NCBI RefSeq assembly: GCF_004027225.2
Contig: NC_044283.2
Location: forward strand, 15,642,992-15,706,991
Direction: 5' to 3'
DNA length: 64,000 nt
Source: Strigops habroptila
Taxonomy: Eukaryota; Chordata; Aves; Psittaciformes; Psittacidae
Positions 50,626-62,700 of the stretch are shown piece by piece; position 1 is the first letter of the stretch, and the number at the start of each line of letters is the position of its first letter. The position numbers were made by a program, and so were the translations under genes. The notes under the pieces were generated by a model that saw only the letters and a program-made list of their open reading frames with translations, did no database searches and was not told where the DNA came from.

Positions 50626-52899
50626 AGTTCTGGCGAAGCTTCCACTTTCACATTCACAACTGCAATTGTAAGTGTGACCCTTAGCTTGGGAACTGTTTTC
50701 TTAGCTCCTTCATAAACATCTGTGAACGCATATTCAATATTCAGTAAAGCAGATGACATTTTCAGAGACCAGCTGCCTCCAGTTGTGAGACACGACTGCA
50801 CGTGGCCACTGTAAAACACAGACCCTCAAGGCTTGCAGGGCTTACACAGCTGTGTTGTGGCTGAAACGGGCTGGGGAACAAACAGTCCGCACATAGGGGC
50901 TGCAAGTGCACTGCCTGATGTGTTCTTGCTTTTTCAGGCAAAAGCCAGACCCCTGGGGCAGAAAGTCCTGGGGGATGATTAGCTGGTGCTCAAATTAGTG
51001 GTGTATTTAAGATGTCCATACTGAAAGCAAAGTTTGATTCTCAGAAGTCAGGTATTCTGTTTGCCTCAAAACACTTCACAAAGAACCAAGTAATAGCGCC
51101 CAAGCAGTTGCTGAAGTTTATCCTCCTGCAGTTATGGACAGAACGCTGGAAGGGACCTCAATACACTCCACTCATGGGGCTGCTGTCTGAAAACTGGGCA
51201 CAAGAGAGCAGCCCTGTGTGCCAAGCCTTCCTCCTGCAAACCAGGTCACAAGGCCTCCTCATCTCTAAACAGTTGTAAAAGTAAAAAATCACAGCTACGC
51301 TATAAAAATAGAAAAGTTGAACTGGGAGAGAGGGAGAAAACATGTGCTTGCTGATGGCTTAGCAAAGAGGGAAGTGCATCTGAGCAGGAGCCAGCACGGG
51401 TAAGTTCTGCATGTAAATAAGCCTTAAGTACAAGACTGGAGCCCACTGCAGAGAAAAGGTGTTTTGGTATCTGAGAAACAATACTTGCACCCACACAAGT
51501 TTTAAGGCAACACCTTTCAAACATGAATTTTAATTAAAAGAAAATATATATAAATCAGTGCCAATACTTTGAAATTTAAGATGTACGTATATGGTTTGAT
51601 AGTGCCTTGTATTTTGAAAACATTAGTGGACAAAGGGAAGGGGAAAAGAGTGGGAAGAGCTGAAAGAATTAAAATTAATTCATCGTAGACCTAGAGTTTT
51701 AGTAGTTGATGAAGGAAGCGGATATAAATGGAAATTAAATTGAAACCGAGACTTCTCTCATTCAACACAATATATCACTGCTACTCGTCAGCTACAACTG
51801 GGAGAGACGATTTAATTACCAATAAACAACTTTGAAGTTGTACATGTGTTTTAGTGTCTTAATAAAGTTGAAAAAAAGAAAAAAGAAACAATAACGAAAG
51901 CTGAACTCAAGTCTGAGGTTCAAGAAAAACCTTGATAACACACATATAAAATGTGTAGGGGATTTTTCAAGTCCATTGCAACACAAGGGGAATAGCACAC
52001 TAGACAAAAAGAGATTATTTGATCATTCTTCATTAAAAACTATTATTTCCTTTAGCTAGAAATGCTTATTAAATGTTTTGAGGGTTTGGTTTTTTATCTT
52101 TATGTTTCATAAGGGTAGGAATATTGGATTTAGTTATTTTAAAGTTTGGTTTCAGACTCTAAATTTGTTTCCCTTTTTCCTTCTTTTGTAAATGAGTACA
52201 ATGGAACAAATGAGGACTTTGATTTTCTTTCTTTCTTATCTCTTTGCTACTCCTTTTATTATGCTTAAAATATGTTGGGGTTTTTTCATCTTCTCCATGA
52301 AACTTCTGTCCTCATTGTCTGGGAATCGAATGACTATATTTAAAGTAATGACTTTATTCTTGTAAATACAATTTTACAATGGAGCAGGGAACTTCTTTTG
52401 CTGAAACCTATTTTAAGCTACATCATTATTTTGCTTTTCATATTGGTCTCTCTATTTGTTCTACTGAGGACTTGTTCCAAAAGCTATGCTTGGTTTTATG
52501 AAGTTTAAGTAGTTTAAGTAGACCAAAGGAAAAAGAGAGAAAGAAGAAGTAAACAGATCTTTTGTAGGAGAAAAAATTATAAATCTGAAAACCACTTATT
52601 TTGCTTGCAGGCGATTCATTGCATTTATGATGTCTGAAATGCTAAACTTTAGTCTGGGCTACATTTCCTGGCTGAGATACAGAGATTCTCAGAAAATCGA
52701 GGTTTGAAATAGAAAGTCAGCAGTCTTCATGTGGAACACAAGGAACCTCAGCAGAGGGGACAGAGCTGAGAGCGCTGCCACTTGGGAGCTGTGAACTGAA
52801 ATAGAGAAGCCCATCATCTTTTTTTATTTTTAAAATACATGAACAAAATAAAAGCTGAAAACACGCATTGTGTTTTCATTTTGCTGTGCCTGTGCTAGG
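50626..52899. other. Non-coding AT-rich stretch
   Basis: No recognised gene. Frames in this interval are short. The right part (51.5-52.8 kb) is AT-rich. Confidence 0.5.
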
Positions 52900-52962
52900 C
52901 GCATTGCTCGCATACCCTACTGGTACGGAGCATGGCGTGCCATAGTTTCTGCGCTCCGATCG
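52900..52962. promoter_or_regulatory. Small CpG-dense segment
   Basis: Seven CpG dinucleotides fall in 63 bp (at 52900, 52909, 52926, 52936, 52952, 52957 and 52961), in a window where CpG is otherwise sparse. It lies about 150 bp upstream of the acceptor/donor pair at 53117-53206. It is too short for a classical CpG island. Possible readings are a conserved non-coding element, a small promoter-proximal element, or chance. Confidence 0.25.
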
Positions 52963-53117
52963 CTCACTCTTATGTTACTGCTCAAGTATGCATTCAGAAA
53001 AGAGCCAGCAGATATCGTAGATTTATTCTAGTTGTCGAGGTCAAGGACTCCTTTTCTTTTTTTTTATTCAGCTGAGAGGGAACTCTTTCTGTCTCTCTTC
53101 CTTTCCTTCTAACACAG

Positions 53118-53205
53118 GCAGGCTTCCTGCTTCGCAGTGTGCACCACTGATAAAAAAGCATGTGGAGTACTTTTAACGGAAATTATTTACCAGTCTAAAG
53201 CACCG
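53118..53205 (+). other. Candidate internal exon with good splice sites
   Basis: A strong acceptor (long C/T-rich tract, branch-like TTCTAAC, then ACAG ending at 53117) is followed after 88 bp by the donor CACCG/GTGAGT at 53205/53206. The frame is open right through, starting just after an in-frame TAA in the pyrimidine tract and continuing to 53371. A second, later donor, CCAT/GTAAGT, occurs at 53316/53317, so a longer exon of 199 bp is also possible. The reading begins Gln-Ala-Ser-Cys-Phe-Ala-Val-Cys-Thr-Thr. I do not recognise the protein. It could instead be an untranslated or non-coding RNA exon. Confidence 0.3.
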
Positions 53206-56200
53206 GTGAGTTATGTGCTGTCTCCAGTGCTTAAGTTACGGGGCTTTCAGCAAAGCACAATATCTGCATGCACTGCAATTCAGAGACTCCAGCTGCTGGA
53301 AGCTCTTGCAAGCCATGTAAGTAAAGGGCTTTTTTTTGCTGAAGCGAACTTCATATATTCTCTTGCCTCATAAAATCTCTGAGATAATCGAAACTTGAGA
53401 TGAATTTCCTAATACTAGTAATGTTGTTATCTTGCTGTTGTTTTCAATAATGTGTGTATGTCGGCACGATAAATAACTAACCTTTCTAGAAGTGTTTTGC
53501 CTGTGAGTAGTGTAAGGAGCAGAATCTGTGCGTGGCTCGGGCAGGCTCTGCTTGCTTTTCCGATTGCTGACCATTTCTGTTCTCTGTGACTGGCACAGAG
53601 AACTCTCTGATTTCTTTGATACCTTGTTACTCTGATTGTAATGGGAAGGTGGCAGGAAAATGCAGAATCTGTGCAAAAGAAAAGAGCATAACAGTAGCTT
53701 AAAAAACATGGTCAGTGAACCAAAAGATGGTGTGTAACCCCCACATTGAACTTGTGGCATTTTATAGCTTTAAAGTGAGGTTTAAGAGGTCACAGATTAT
53801 GTGACTAAGAGGAACATTAAATGACAAAAGAAATATTTTGATTCTTTATAAAATGTATCTTGATGTTCATGCTCATATTTAAGTTAATCAAGTTTCTGTA
53901 TGGTTATTTGGAGTTTATTGCAGGGCATGGATCAACTTTCTCTGAGCTTCGTGATGTAATTTACAGTCATGAAATATTTCCTTGTTCTCTGTGCAGTTCA
54001 TGTATGTATTGGCATCAATAGGCCTGGCAGACAGGTGTTGAAATCCCAGATTTCTCTCCTTGTCTGTGAGGTCCTCTCTGCCCTTTTGATGGTCGCCCAT
54101 ATGCAGATAGGGTTATAAACGAATGGAAACTGGCTGTTGTGCCAGGAAGCTCCCCTGACCATCTACAGGTGGTATTAACCCGAGACAGAAGTTTCATGCA
54201 CTCAGTGTTCCCGGTATCTTCCTGTGTCAAGAGTCTCTGGCCCCTTGCATTCCTTGCAGCCTTTCCAAAAGCACCTAATCCCTCTGACTTCGCACCTTAC
54301 ATGTGGCTCACACTTTTTACCAGTTCCAAGTAACTTCCAGCAGGTCCTTCCCTCCAGACCCACATGTCTGAAAGGTGCAGACTCTGCCCTCCAACCCTCC
54401 CAGTGGAAATCTGGCACATACCCACAGGGCAATATCAACCTTACTTATTGCAGACACACCACCACAATCACCTCTTGCATCAGGTGCTCAGAGGAACACA
54501 GGCTCTGACCCCTCCCAGCCCTCCTGTTGACCTTCATTTCCATGGCAATGCAAGATCCACATGGGAAAGAGGCACTGTCCATTAAGGGAGATGCCCATGA
54601 TTCATGAAAGATGATGGGAAGGTCTCCTTGCCAGACCTTGGTGCCAAACAGCAAAGAAATTAATAGACATGCAGGGCTGTGGAGCTGCAGAATGCTGCTG
54701 CCAGCGAAGCTGCCACATTTCCTGAATGAGAATGGGGAAAGGCTCTGTAGAAAGAAGCTTACAAGGTGACAACAATCACATTTTGTAGGTGCATTGGCAG
54801 GAGCAAGTCAGAGATGTAGGGGATCGGTGTGAAAGTCAGATTCCTCTGCTGATGGAGGAAGAAGATGCTGCTTTTTCAAGAGTGTTTGAAGAATGACAGA
54901 AAGTTTAATTTTCAGCACAGAGATGGGTAAGAGCTGAGGTATCTCTCGTACCTAGCTGGTGTTACTGCACTCCAGGGAGAAAACACAGTTTGTTACATTT
55001 TTTGAAGTTATGTATATTCATGTGTTCCATTAGTCTCTTGGCAAATGCATCTTTTGAGCTCTAAAGCTTTCTGAACCTCTCATATAGTCCTTTGCTTTGA
55101 AACAACAGATGTCTGCGATAAGCAGATGGTTATGGCTTTGAATTTGAACATCTTTAAATACTTTGTTGTGTATATTTTATGGGGAGGAATGCACTCTTTT
55201 ACTATGCAGAACTGATGCATTAAACGAAAAGTATCCATGTCTGGATGCTTGATGTCACTTCCTAGCTTGCAAACTAATAAACCATATGTTTTTCAGGATT
55301 ACTTGTTGTGAGATATTTTCACCCCACTACTCAACTTGTGTTTTCAAGGTACAAACCATTTCACCAACTGTGAAATGCACTAGTCTGATGTGAGCTGAGC
55401 TCAGTCAAAGCGAACAAGCAACAAAAAGAGTCAAAGGAGCTGCCCCACTTGTGAATTGCATTCTCACTCTAATGAACACTGTGAGCAGGCTGAAATCTTC
55501 CTCTTGCAGAAATTCCCAGAGGAAATAATGTGGTGCCTATGGAAATAACTGAGAAAAAAATCTTTTGATCTTTCTTATTCTAAAATTTCATTTTTCAGGA
55601 GGTACAGCTATGAAATTCGATGAGCACAGAATCTAAGAACATAAGATCTTAGACCAGGAATAAATTTGGGAACACAAATGGAAAGAATAAATATCAAATA
55701 AGAAGATAACTCTGATTTTCTTTCAAGGAAAATAAGCTAGATAAACATATTTCATCCAAATGTTTTGCTATTAGATATTCATTTACTGCTCTAAAAAATT
55801 TATTTTTTCCCTCTTCACCTGGCTTTCAGACATGAAGAGTTTGTTTTTTAAAGAAATCTCTTGAGACAGCCTGTGACATGTGTGAACTGTTTAAACTGAA
55901 TTAGTTGATCTTAAGAATGGATTATGGCACAGATCGTCAAAGGCTTTGTTAATTATAATGACATAAGATATGTTATTGCATGGACTCAGTGCTTACACAA
56001 GGCACCAGCCTGACTTGACAGAAGAGAAATGTCTCATTTCAACCGAGCTTTCGAGTTTTTGCCTCCACCTTTGATACGGAACAGAGCTGTTGAAGGGTTT
56101 GTGGTGCTGGAGTGGTGTTAGAAGAGCTCAGTGGTGATGCAGGATATGATCTTTCCCTCCCTTTTTTCCTCTCTGTTCATTCCCTCTGGGAATCTTTCCT

Positions 56201-56687
56201 TTCTCAATTCTTCAGGATACAGTAATCCCTAATGCCAGGCTGTGCCAGCATACAGGTTTTCCTCTTCTTGCACCTCAAGTCAGCCTCTCTTCACTCCACA
56301 GCACTGTGGCTGGTGTTCAGCCTTGCTGGAGAAGAGAAGGCTTGGGATGGAGAAGGGCCTGTTGGGGATGGCATACTCAGCACAGACTTCAGTGGCTAAT
56401 CCTCATCTCTGCAGGTAGAAGCAAAGTAGCCCACATGCAAGCAAAGAATGCAGGCTGCTGACCTTTGTAGTCTGTTGCCCAAGGATAGCAGCTTCTTTAA
56501 TTACTGCCTTGACTAGCTAAGCATTTAGTTGAGGTTTCCTCACTCAGATGTCTTCTGGGACAGGTCACTACCCAAGACAAAAGTGGACTAACAGAACCAT
56601 TAGTTTGATCAGAGGGCAGTTCCTTCAGTTCCACTTTAAAAGTTTTAATATCTGTACACAATATTGTAGTGTTTAAATGGAGTGTTT
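53206..56687. other. Non-coding stretch
   Basis: Apart from the hairpin at 53579-53603 and the alternative donor near 53317, no feature is recognised. Short frames on both strands have no family resemblance. Confidence 0.5.
53579..53603. repeat. Perfect 10-bp hairpin with 5-nt loop
   Basis: GTTCTCTGTG (53579-53588) pairs exactly with CACAGAGAAC (53594-53603) around ACTGG. The flanks do not extend the stem, so it is shorter than a typical microRNA precursor. Confidence 0.75.
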
Positions 56688-56738
56688 AAAGGAAGGAAAA
56701 AAAAAAGGAGGAAAAAAAGGAAATAAAAAAAAGGAAAT
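56688..56738. repeat. A/G-only low-complexity tract
   Basis: The 51 nt are purine on the plus strand except for one T at 56724, with GGA spacers between A runs. Confidence 0.85.
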
Positions 56739-59700
56739 TGTTGAAGGGTTCCACTTTATTGTCTGTTATTTGACAATATAAGGTTTAGAAATCTACATAC
56801 AAATGAGAAGGAGTTATGAAAACTTCTGATTGATGGGCTGTCTTTCTTTCTGACAATTCTAATTGTTTAAAGGCTGAAAGTGTTCAAATACTTTGAAAAC
56901 TACAGGCAGCACTCTGCTACCTGAGAGCAACAAAGCTCAGAGACAGGCTCTCCTAAATAAATCCTTGCAATGATAGGAAAGGATTACATGCTGATGCATG
57001 TGACAGACTTCCGCATCTGTCCCAAAATCTCTCTCTGTGGAGCCCTACTATCCATTACTGGTCTGTTACGGGCAACACCTCAGCACATATGGATTTATTT
57101 CTCTGAATACCACCTCTTGGGCTTACAGACATGAGGATTGAGGCAAGACTCAGTGACTGTTGAATTGAGATCGTACTAGAATTCTGAGAAGACACAGAAA
57201 ACTAAAGGTAGTTTTCCTGAATTCTGGAAATATGTCTCCATCCATGGCAACCATAAACAAACAGGTTCTTCATAAAGAGGGAAAGAAAACAGCTTTTAAT
57301 CCTTGCCACGCTGGTGTGTGCCTAAAGTCTTCCCATAGGGTCAGAAGCAGAAACAAACCCTCCAAACCTACCAGAAAGCTCTCAACCTAAATGTTGTACA
57401 AGACAATCAGCAAAACTGACTGCAAAGAACCATAAGTAGCAAAATATCCACAGGTGACCAGTATAGAGAGCCAAGACCAGTTACCATTAGTGTGGTACCT
57501 GTAATGGAAAAGCTCTTGGCTCGCAAGGATGCAATGCAGTGGCATACCCACTTGCAGATGGAAAGCTAGTCTGGAAGCTGCTCTAAGCAAGCTGCCGCAA
57601 TGGAGGATTGCAACGAAATGGCCTTTCTGTCTGTAGTAAAATGAACCTGCTGAACAGGTATTGTCATCCTTAGTTGTCAATAGCTGCTGCTAATGCAGCC
57701 TATCTTTGAGCGATGGCCCATTTCTGAAGTTCAGTGAAGTAATATAATTGATATCTTACATGTAGTTGTATGGGAGAAATCTGCTTGTGTTTATATTCCA
57801 GAGGGAATTATTTCTATCATATTTTCAAGGTTTCCTCTGCAGCTTTTAAGACGCTTCCTGAAATCTGCAATCACATTCATGCAACATCTGCGTCCAGCTA
57901 TTTCTAAGATAATGGTGAGGCAGAGTAGGTGGTAATTAAAATAATTTTTTCTCTGAACTTCATCTTCCTTTTGGTTTATCAGCTGATGCTTTACCAAGCA
58001 GTTTCTGCCTTGAGGAGTTGTTGGTACTCTGTCAGTATCTCAACTACATTGTTCCTGCAAGGTCCTTGATAACATTGAGAAAAAAATCAGCATTCACCGC
58101 AAATTGACTTTAGCAGTTATCAGTTATTAAGACCCTTGACACCACTGAAAGCCTTTGGTGGAGCATGTGGGAAAATGTGGCAGTGCAGGGAGCCAAAAGA
58201 AAGCATTGAGGCTGTTGTGGTTATTTTGTGGCAATGGGGAACCAGATTCAGCATAGCATGGATGCAACTGCAATGGCAGTTGCCAGCACACTCTGATCAC
58301 TGCCTCAGTGCATTAACAACCTCCCACCTACCCGCACGGTGTCACTAGCATGTCCCCTGAATCTCCTCCCTCAAAGGAAAAAAATCCAGACTAGGGAATC
58401 CTGGAGGATTACAAAAATCTTCAAGGTTCAAGAGAGCAACAAGTGTCTGAGTTATCCCAAACGGGCAGAATAATTCACAGTAACAAAGCTGAAGATTTGG
58501 ACACTATGACCATGTTGGGTTGACCATACCATGGCTGCTATATTCTGCTTCTAAAAGAAAATACTCTGTATTCATGGCCATTTCTTGTTCAGGAAAATGT
58601 TCAGATTCCCTAGCCAAACTGAGCACCAATGGTCACAGAACAAGAGAGCAAGAACCTATATAAACAGAAAATTAAAGTATTTTATCATTATCATTATTGA
58701 CAGACACCAGATACTTCTAGATTTTCATAATCTACAAAAGGGGAGTCATCCTTCTTTTATCTATACCTGCTTTTGAACATTATTTAAATTCCTATAGCTC
58801 AGGTTAGAATCACAAAAACAACTTTTGGAGGTTCCTGCTCAAATGAAAGTAGTTAAGGCTTAGAAGAGAGACATAAATGAAGACAATATGTGGGATTTGA
58901 CAGGTAGCTTAAATACACTGGGCTTTAAGAATAGGCACGGACTCAGCAGCTGAGGGAACGAGTCATCCTCATGTTCATGTTCCTGGTTGAAGTGAATGAT
59001 ACCTTCAGGCAGACAGTGCGTAGAAATGCTTGGATGAAAGTGTTGCCAAAGCCCATCCCAATAGTGCATCTATGCTGTGAATATCACACCTGAAATTAGC
59101 CAGCAATAGCTATGCCATCTTGATTTGCATGCTAATACAGATGATGCAATAAGGGTCTGGAGAGATGGATCCACAGCTGTCAATAAATTCTTTGGCTTGC
59201 ATGAATCACTAAAACGTCAAAATTGTCAGGGGCGTATTTCTTTAACGTTGCACCTTGCTTCTTCAATGAAGAAACATCCCACATATATGTGGCCACATAT
59301 ATGACATTACCTCTTCAAGGAGAAAGGGATGTCACACTTATTATTTCTTTCTGAGAACAGCTGGTGCGGAAACAGAGTTTTGGACATTTTTCATACACAA
59401 GCTATGACAAAAGCTTGTTCATTATCAGCCTTCTTGTTGAGAATAAGCCTACGTTATGGTTGAGGACAAGCTATGTTTCAGGGGCCAAAGGACCCTGAAA
59501 CAGAGCACTAGACCTTGTTCCGTGAAAAAACAGTTCAGGGAGAAATATGAAATGCCTCTTCGTGACATGAGTGCTGTTTCCAAGACAAGAAGGTCTTTGA
59601 GCTACATGGCCATTTCCAAAGTGTGAAAGGACCCTGGCTCTTTGCAGGCAAGGAAGAAACCTGAAGGTCCAGAGAGACACTTCTGCACATGGCATGGTGG

Positions 59701-62700
59701 TGATTGGTGATGTCCCTCCTTATGGCAGATAAAGTGGCACGTGGATCTTTCGTTGTCTTTGTCCCCCTCCATGTAGTCCTTTCTCTCTCTGATTTTGCTT
59801 GGTTTGGTTTTTTCCCCACAGAAGGAGTTAAAAACCCTCCTCACTGACAGGGAATTTTTCAGGGTAAGATTACATAAATCATATTTTGGTAACATTTGTG
59901 GAAGCTATGACCACACTTCTGTGGTCAGGGCTGTGGGTTTATTTGTTCATATTGATTTCACTGTAATGCTAGCTTGTTGCCCCTTCTTGTAATGATGTCT
60001 TAAGTTTTCCCTTGAGGTGGTATTTTCCAAATTGTGTGTATATTTCCCTAAACTGACAGAGTGTTACATGTTACAGTACCATATCTCTTTGCTATGTCTT
60101 TGAGGGCTCAGCTTTCATGCAGGTGCCTGATGCCGTTCTTGAAGTTCATGCTCTAATGCAGACAGGACGGTTGGCTAATTTCTGTTTCAGATGGCTTCTA
60201 CCATCTTTTCTTCATTGCTGCCAGTGTTTTCTCTTGCTTCCCTGGGGACAACAGATGCATCTAATGAGTCAGTTCCAGCTTCCAAGCTGAAAGAGATCAT
60301 GGACAGCAGCCATGTGTTGTTCAGATGCTTGCATGGGAGGGAGAGATCTTTTTCCTATTTCTCTGGCTGAACCAATTCACTCAACAAGAACTCAGTTTAG
60401 ATCAAACTGGCATTGCTTTTAGCTAACTCCAGCTTTTTCTAACTTTCTCCTGAATTCCCAGCTTTTACTGTATGCTAAAAGAGGACAGTTGCCTTCAGAA
60501 AAAATTGGTGCCTGGAACAGTGTACCTTTCTCCCAGTTTAAATGATAGGACAAGAAAAGTGTTTAAAGTTGAAAGTCACAGGTTGTAGCTGGTAAAAAAC
60601 AAGACAGCAGCCAGACGCATGCTTCTCCCCAATGTTGCATAGGTAGATATAATGTATAATGTACTGCAACATCACAGCAGGTCTCCCAAATTGAAAACAA
60701 GGAGGAATGAAAGAATGAAATGAAAAGAATGAGGAATGAAACTGTACCTTGGCTCTTAAATCCCTGAATGTGTTGCCTATGCTGATTAGTTACTTTGATT
60801 TGTGCTCCCCCGCACAGCTCATTTTTCCCTTTTATAAGAGCTCAGCTTGTAAATTGTCACTTGTATCTGCACCAAACAGTGTAATTACGCTGGAGTGATG
60901 GAATATATTATATTGTTTATTTTCCATTATGTTTATTCCAGATGTTTTTTGTCACTGACTCTTTTTCTGAGATGGGCTGTTAATAAACATAGGATACATC
61001 TAATGAATAAATTTGCTGTGCTCGGTATAGATCTGTGGTGGTGGCTGAGATGGGGTTGTGCCACTAAGTAATGGGCTGTCATTAGAACAACAGAAATGTT
61101 AATTCTCACTCAGAAGTGAGAGGGAAATGGAGCCCAGGAGTAGTGAAAGGTGGAAGATACTTATGTCAGTTTTTTCCCTTAAAAAGACATCAGTTTAAAA
61201 TTTAAGCTGAGGTTATGATGATTTCACAGTTGTGGTGCTTTATTGCTTCTCTGGACAAGGAAAGAGTTTTGCAGTAAAGCTAAAGAGCAGGTACCCGAGT
61301 TCAAGCCTTTCATTGCTGGAAAGCTCCTCTATGCAAGCTGTTGCAGTATTTGTCCCAGTTCCTGAACATACACTTCTGCATTTTAACTGTCTTGTCTCTT
61401 CAAATAGAAGTTGTTCAAAGTCCCTGCCTAGGCTGGAGATGCAAAAATGATTTTAGAAAGAGAACTGGAATGTTTTGGAGGAAAGAATCCCACAGGGGAT
61501 GAGATGCAATGTGGAAGTCTACACGGCACCAGGACTTGGCTTAATCTGCTCATTTGCCAAGGCAGCATTGACTGGAAAAAAATTAAAGTTGTGACAGCAG
61601 ACCTTGGAAAAGTCGTATTATTTGAGGAGTTTTCCGATATTGGCCTCTTAGTTTTTCCATCAGAAAGGAACATAAGAAAACCCAGAATTAAAGACAACAT
61701 GGTCTATCCTACTATCTTTCAAAAGTTTTAAATGCTGCATTGGAAGATGTGATTGTGGCTGCTCAGTAGTAGGACCTTAGAGCCTCAGTTAAACAGCACA
61801 TTTTTCAGAAGATCAGCTAAAAGCAGATTCTAGCAAACAAATGTTGTTTCTACTAACGTTGCCCACTTTCTCTGAACTCTTCCAGGAAGCACAGAAGCCT
61901 GCAGCTGCCTGCAGTGCTGCCCCTTTGTCAGCATGAATAGCTTCTCGTGTTTCTGTTAACTGCTTAGCTCTGCTCTGAGCAACTAAAGCAGTGTCTCTGT
62001 CTCATTAAAATGATGCTTCCCCAAGTGAAAAACCAAGCTATGAACACAAGGGTGTTGATTTGCCAAGGCTCGGAAGAAGAAATTGCCCATCTGGGCTCAC
62101 ATGGACCCTCTAGCAGGAGGCTGGAGAGCCCAGTCAGTGCTGTGAGCTGGGTGGCAGCACGTCCCAGCACAGCGGATTTGAGCAGCTTGCCCTCTGCCAG
62201 CCTGGCTGCAATCCCCTCCTGCCCTCGCCTGTTGCAGTTGTGTCGCTGGTTTGGAGGGGAAAAGGGGACAGCATTTTCCCTTATGAAATGGCAGAGCATC
62301 TTCCTCTATGTGGTGTTTCCATACACACAGACACATCCTAGAACTGATAGTGAAGGATCTTCCTCTTCAGCCTGGTATTACTTTTAAACCAGGCAGCTGG
62401 GCTGACAAAGACAGCACAACAGCTGGTATTAGCCACACACTATATATTACCAGCTATACCATGCATCTCTGATGTGCCCCTTAGAGATATGCCAGCTAAG
62501 CTGCAGCTGGAGAAATTAGACTAAAGTTGGCTGGCATTTGTGAAGGTTTCTTAGAACAGGAGTGGACAAGGAAGACGGGGAAGAAGTAAGATGTGTGGGA
62601 GCAATAATTCGAGAATCCCCCAAACCAATGGTAAGCTGAGAAAGGCAGGGAGGGCATGGCTGTGTTGGTCACTCAGGTATAAGGAAAATGAGGATACAGC

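Noticed and set aside
51140..51175. GGAAGGGACCTCAATAC resembling a CR1 end
   Set aside because: The match is only about a dozen bases, with no tail units and no further CR1 sequence on either side.
61447..61731. 94-codon plus-strand frame with protein-like composition
   Set aside because: I could not link it to any family, found no acceptor at its start, and its length is within chance expectation.
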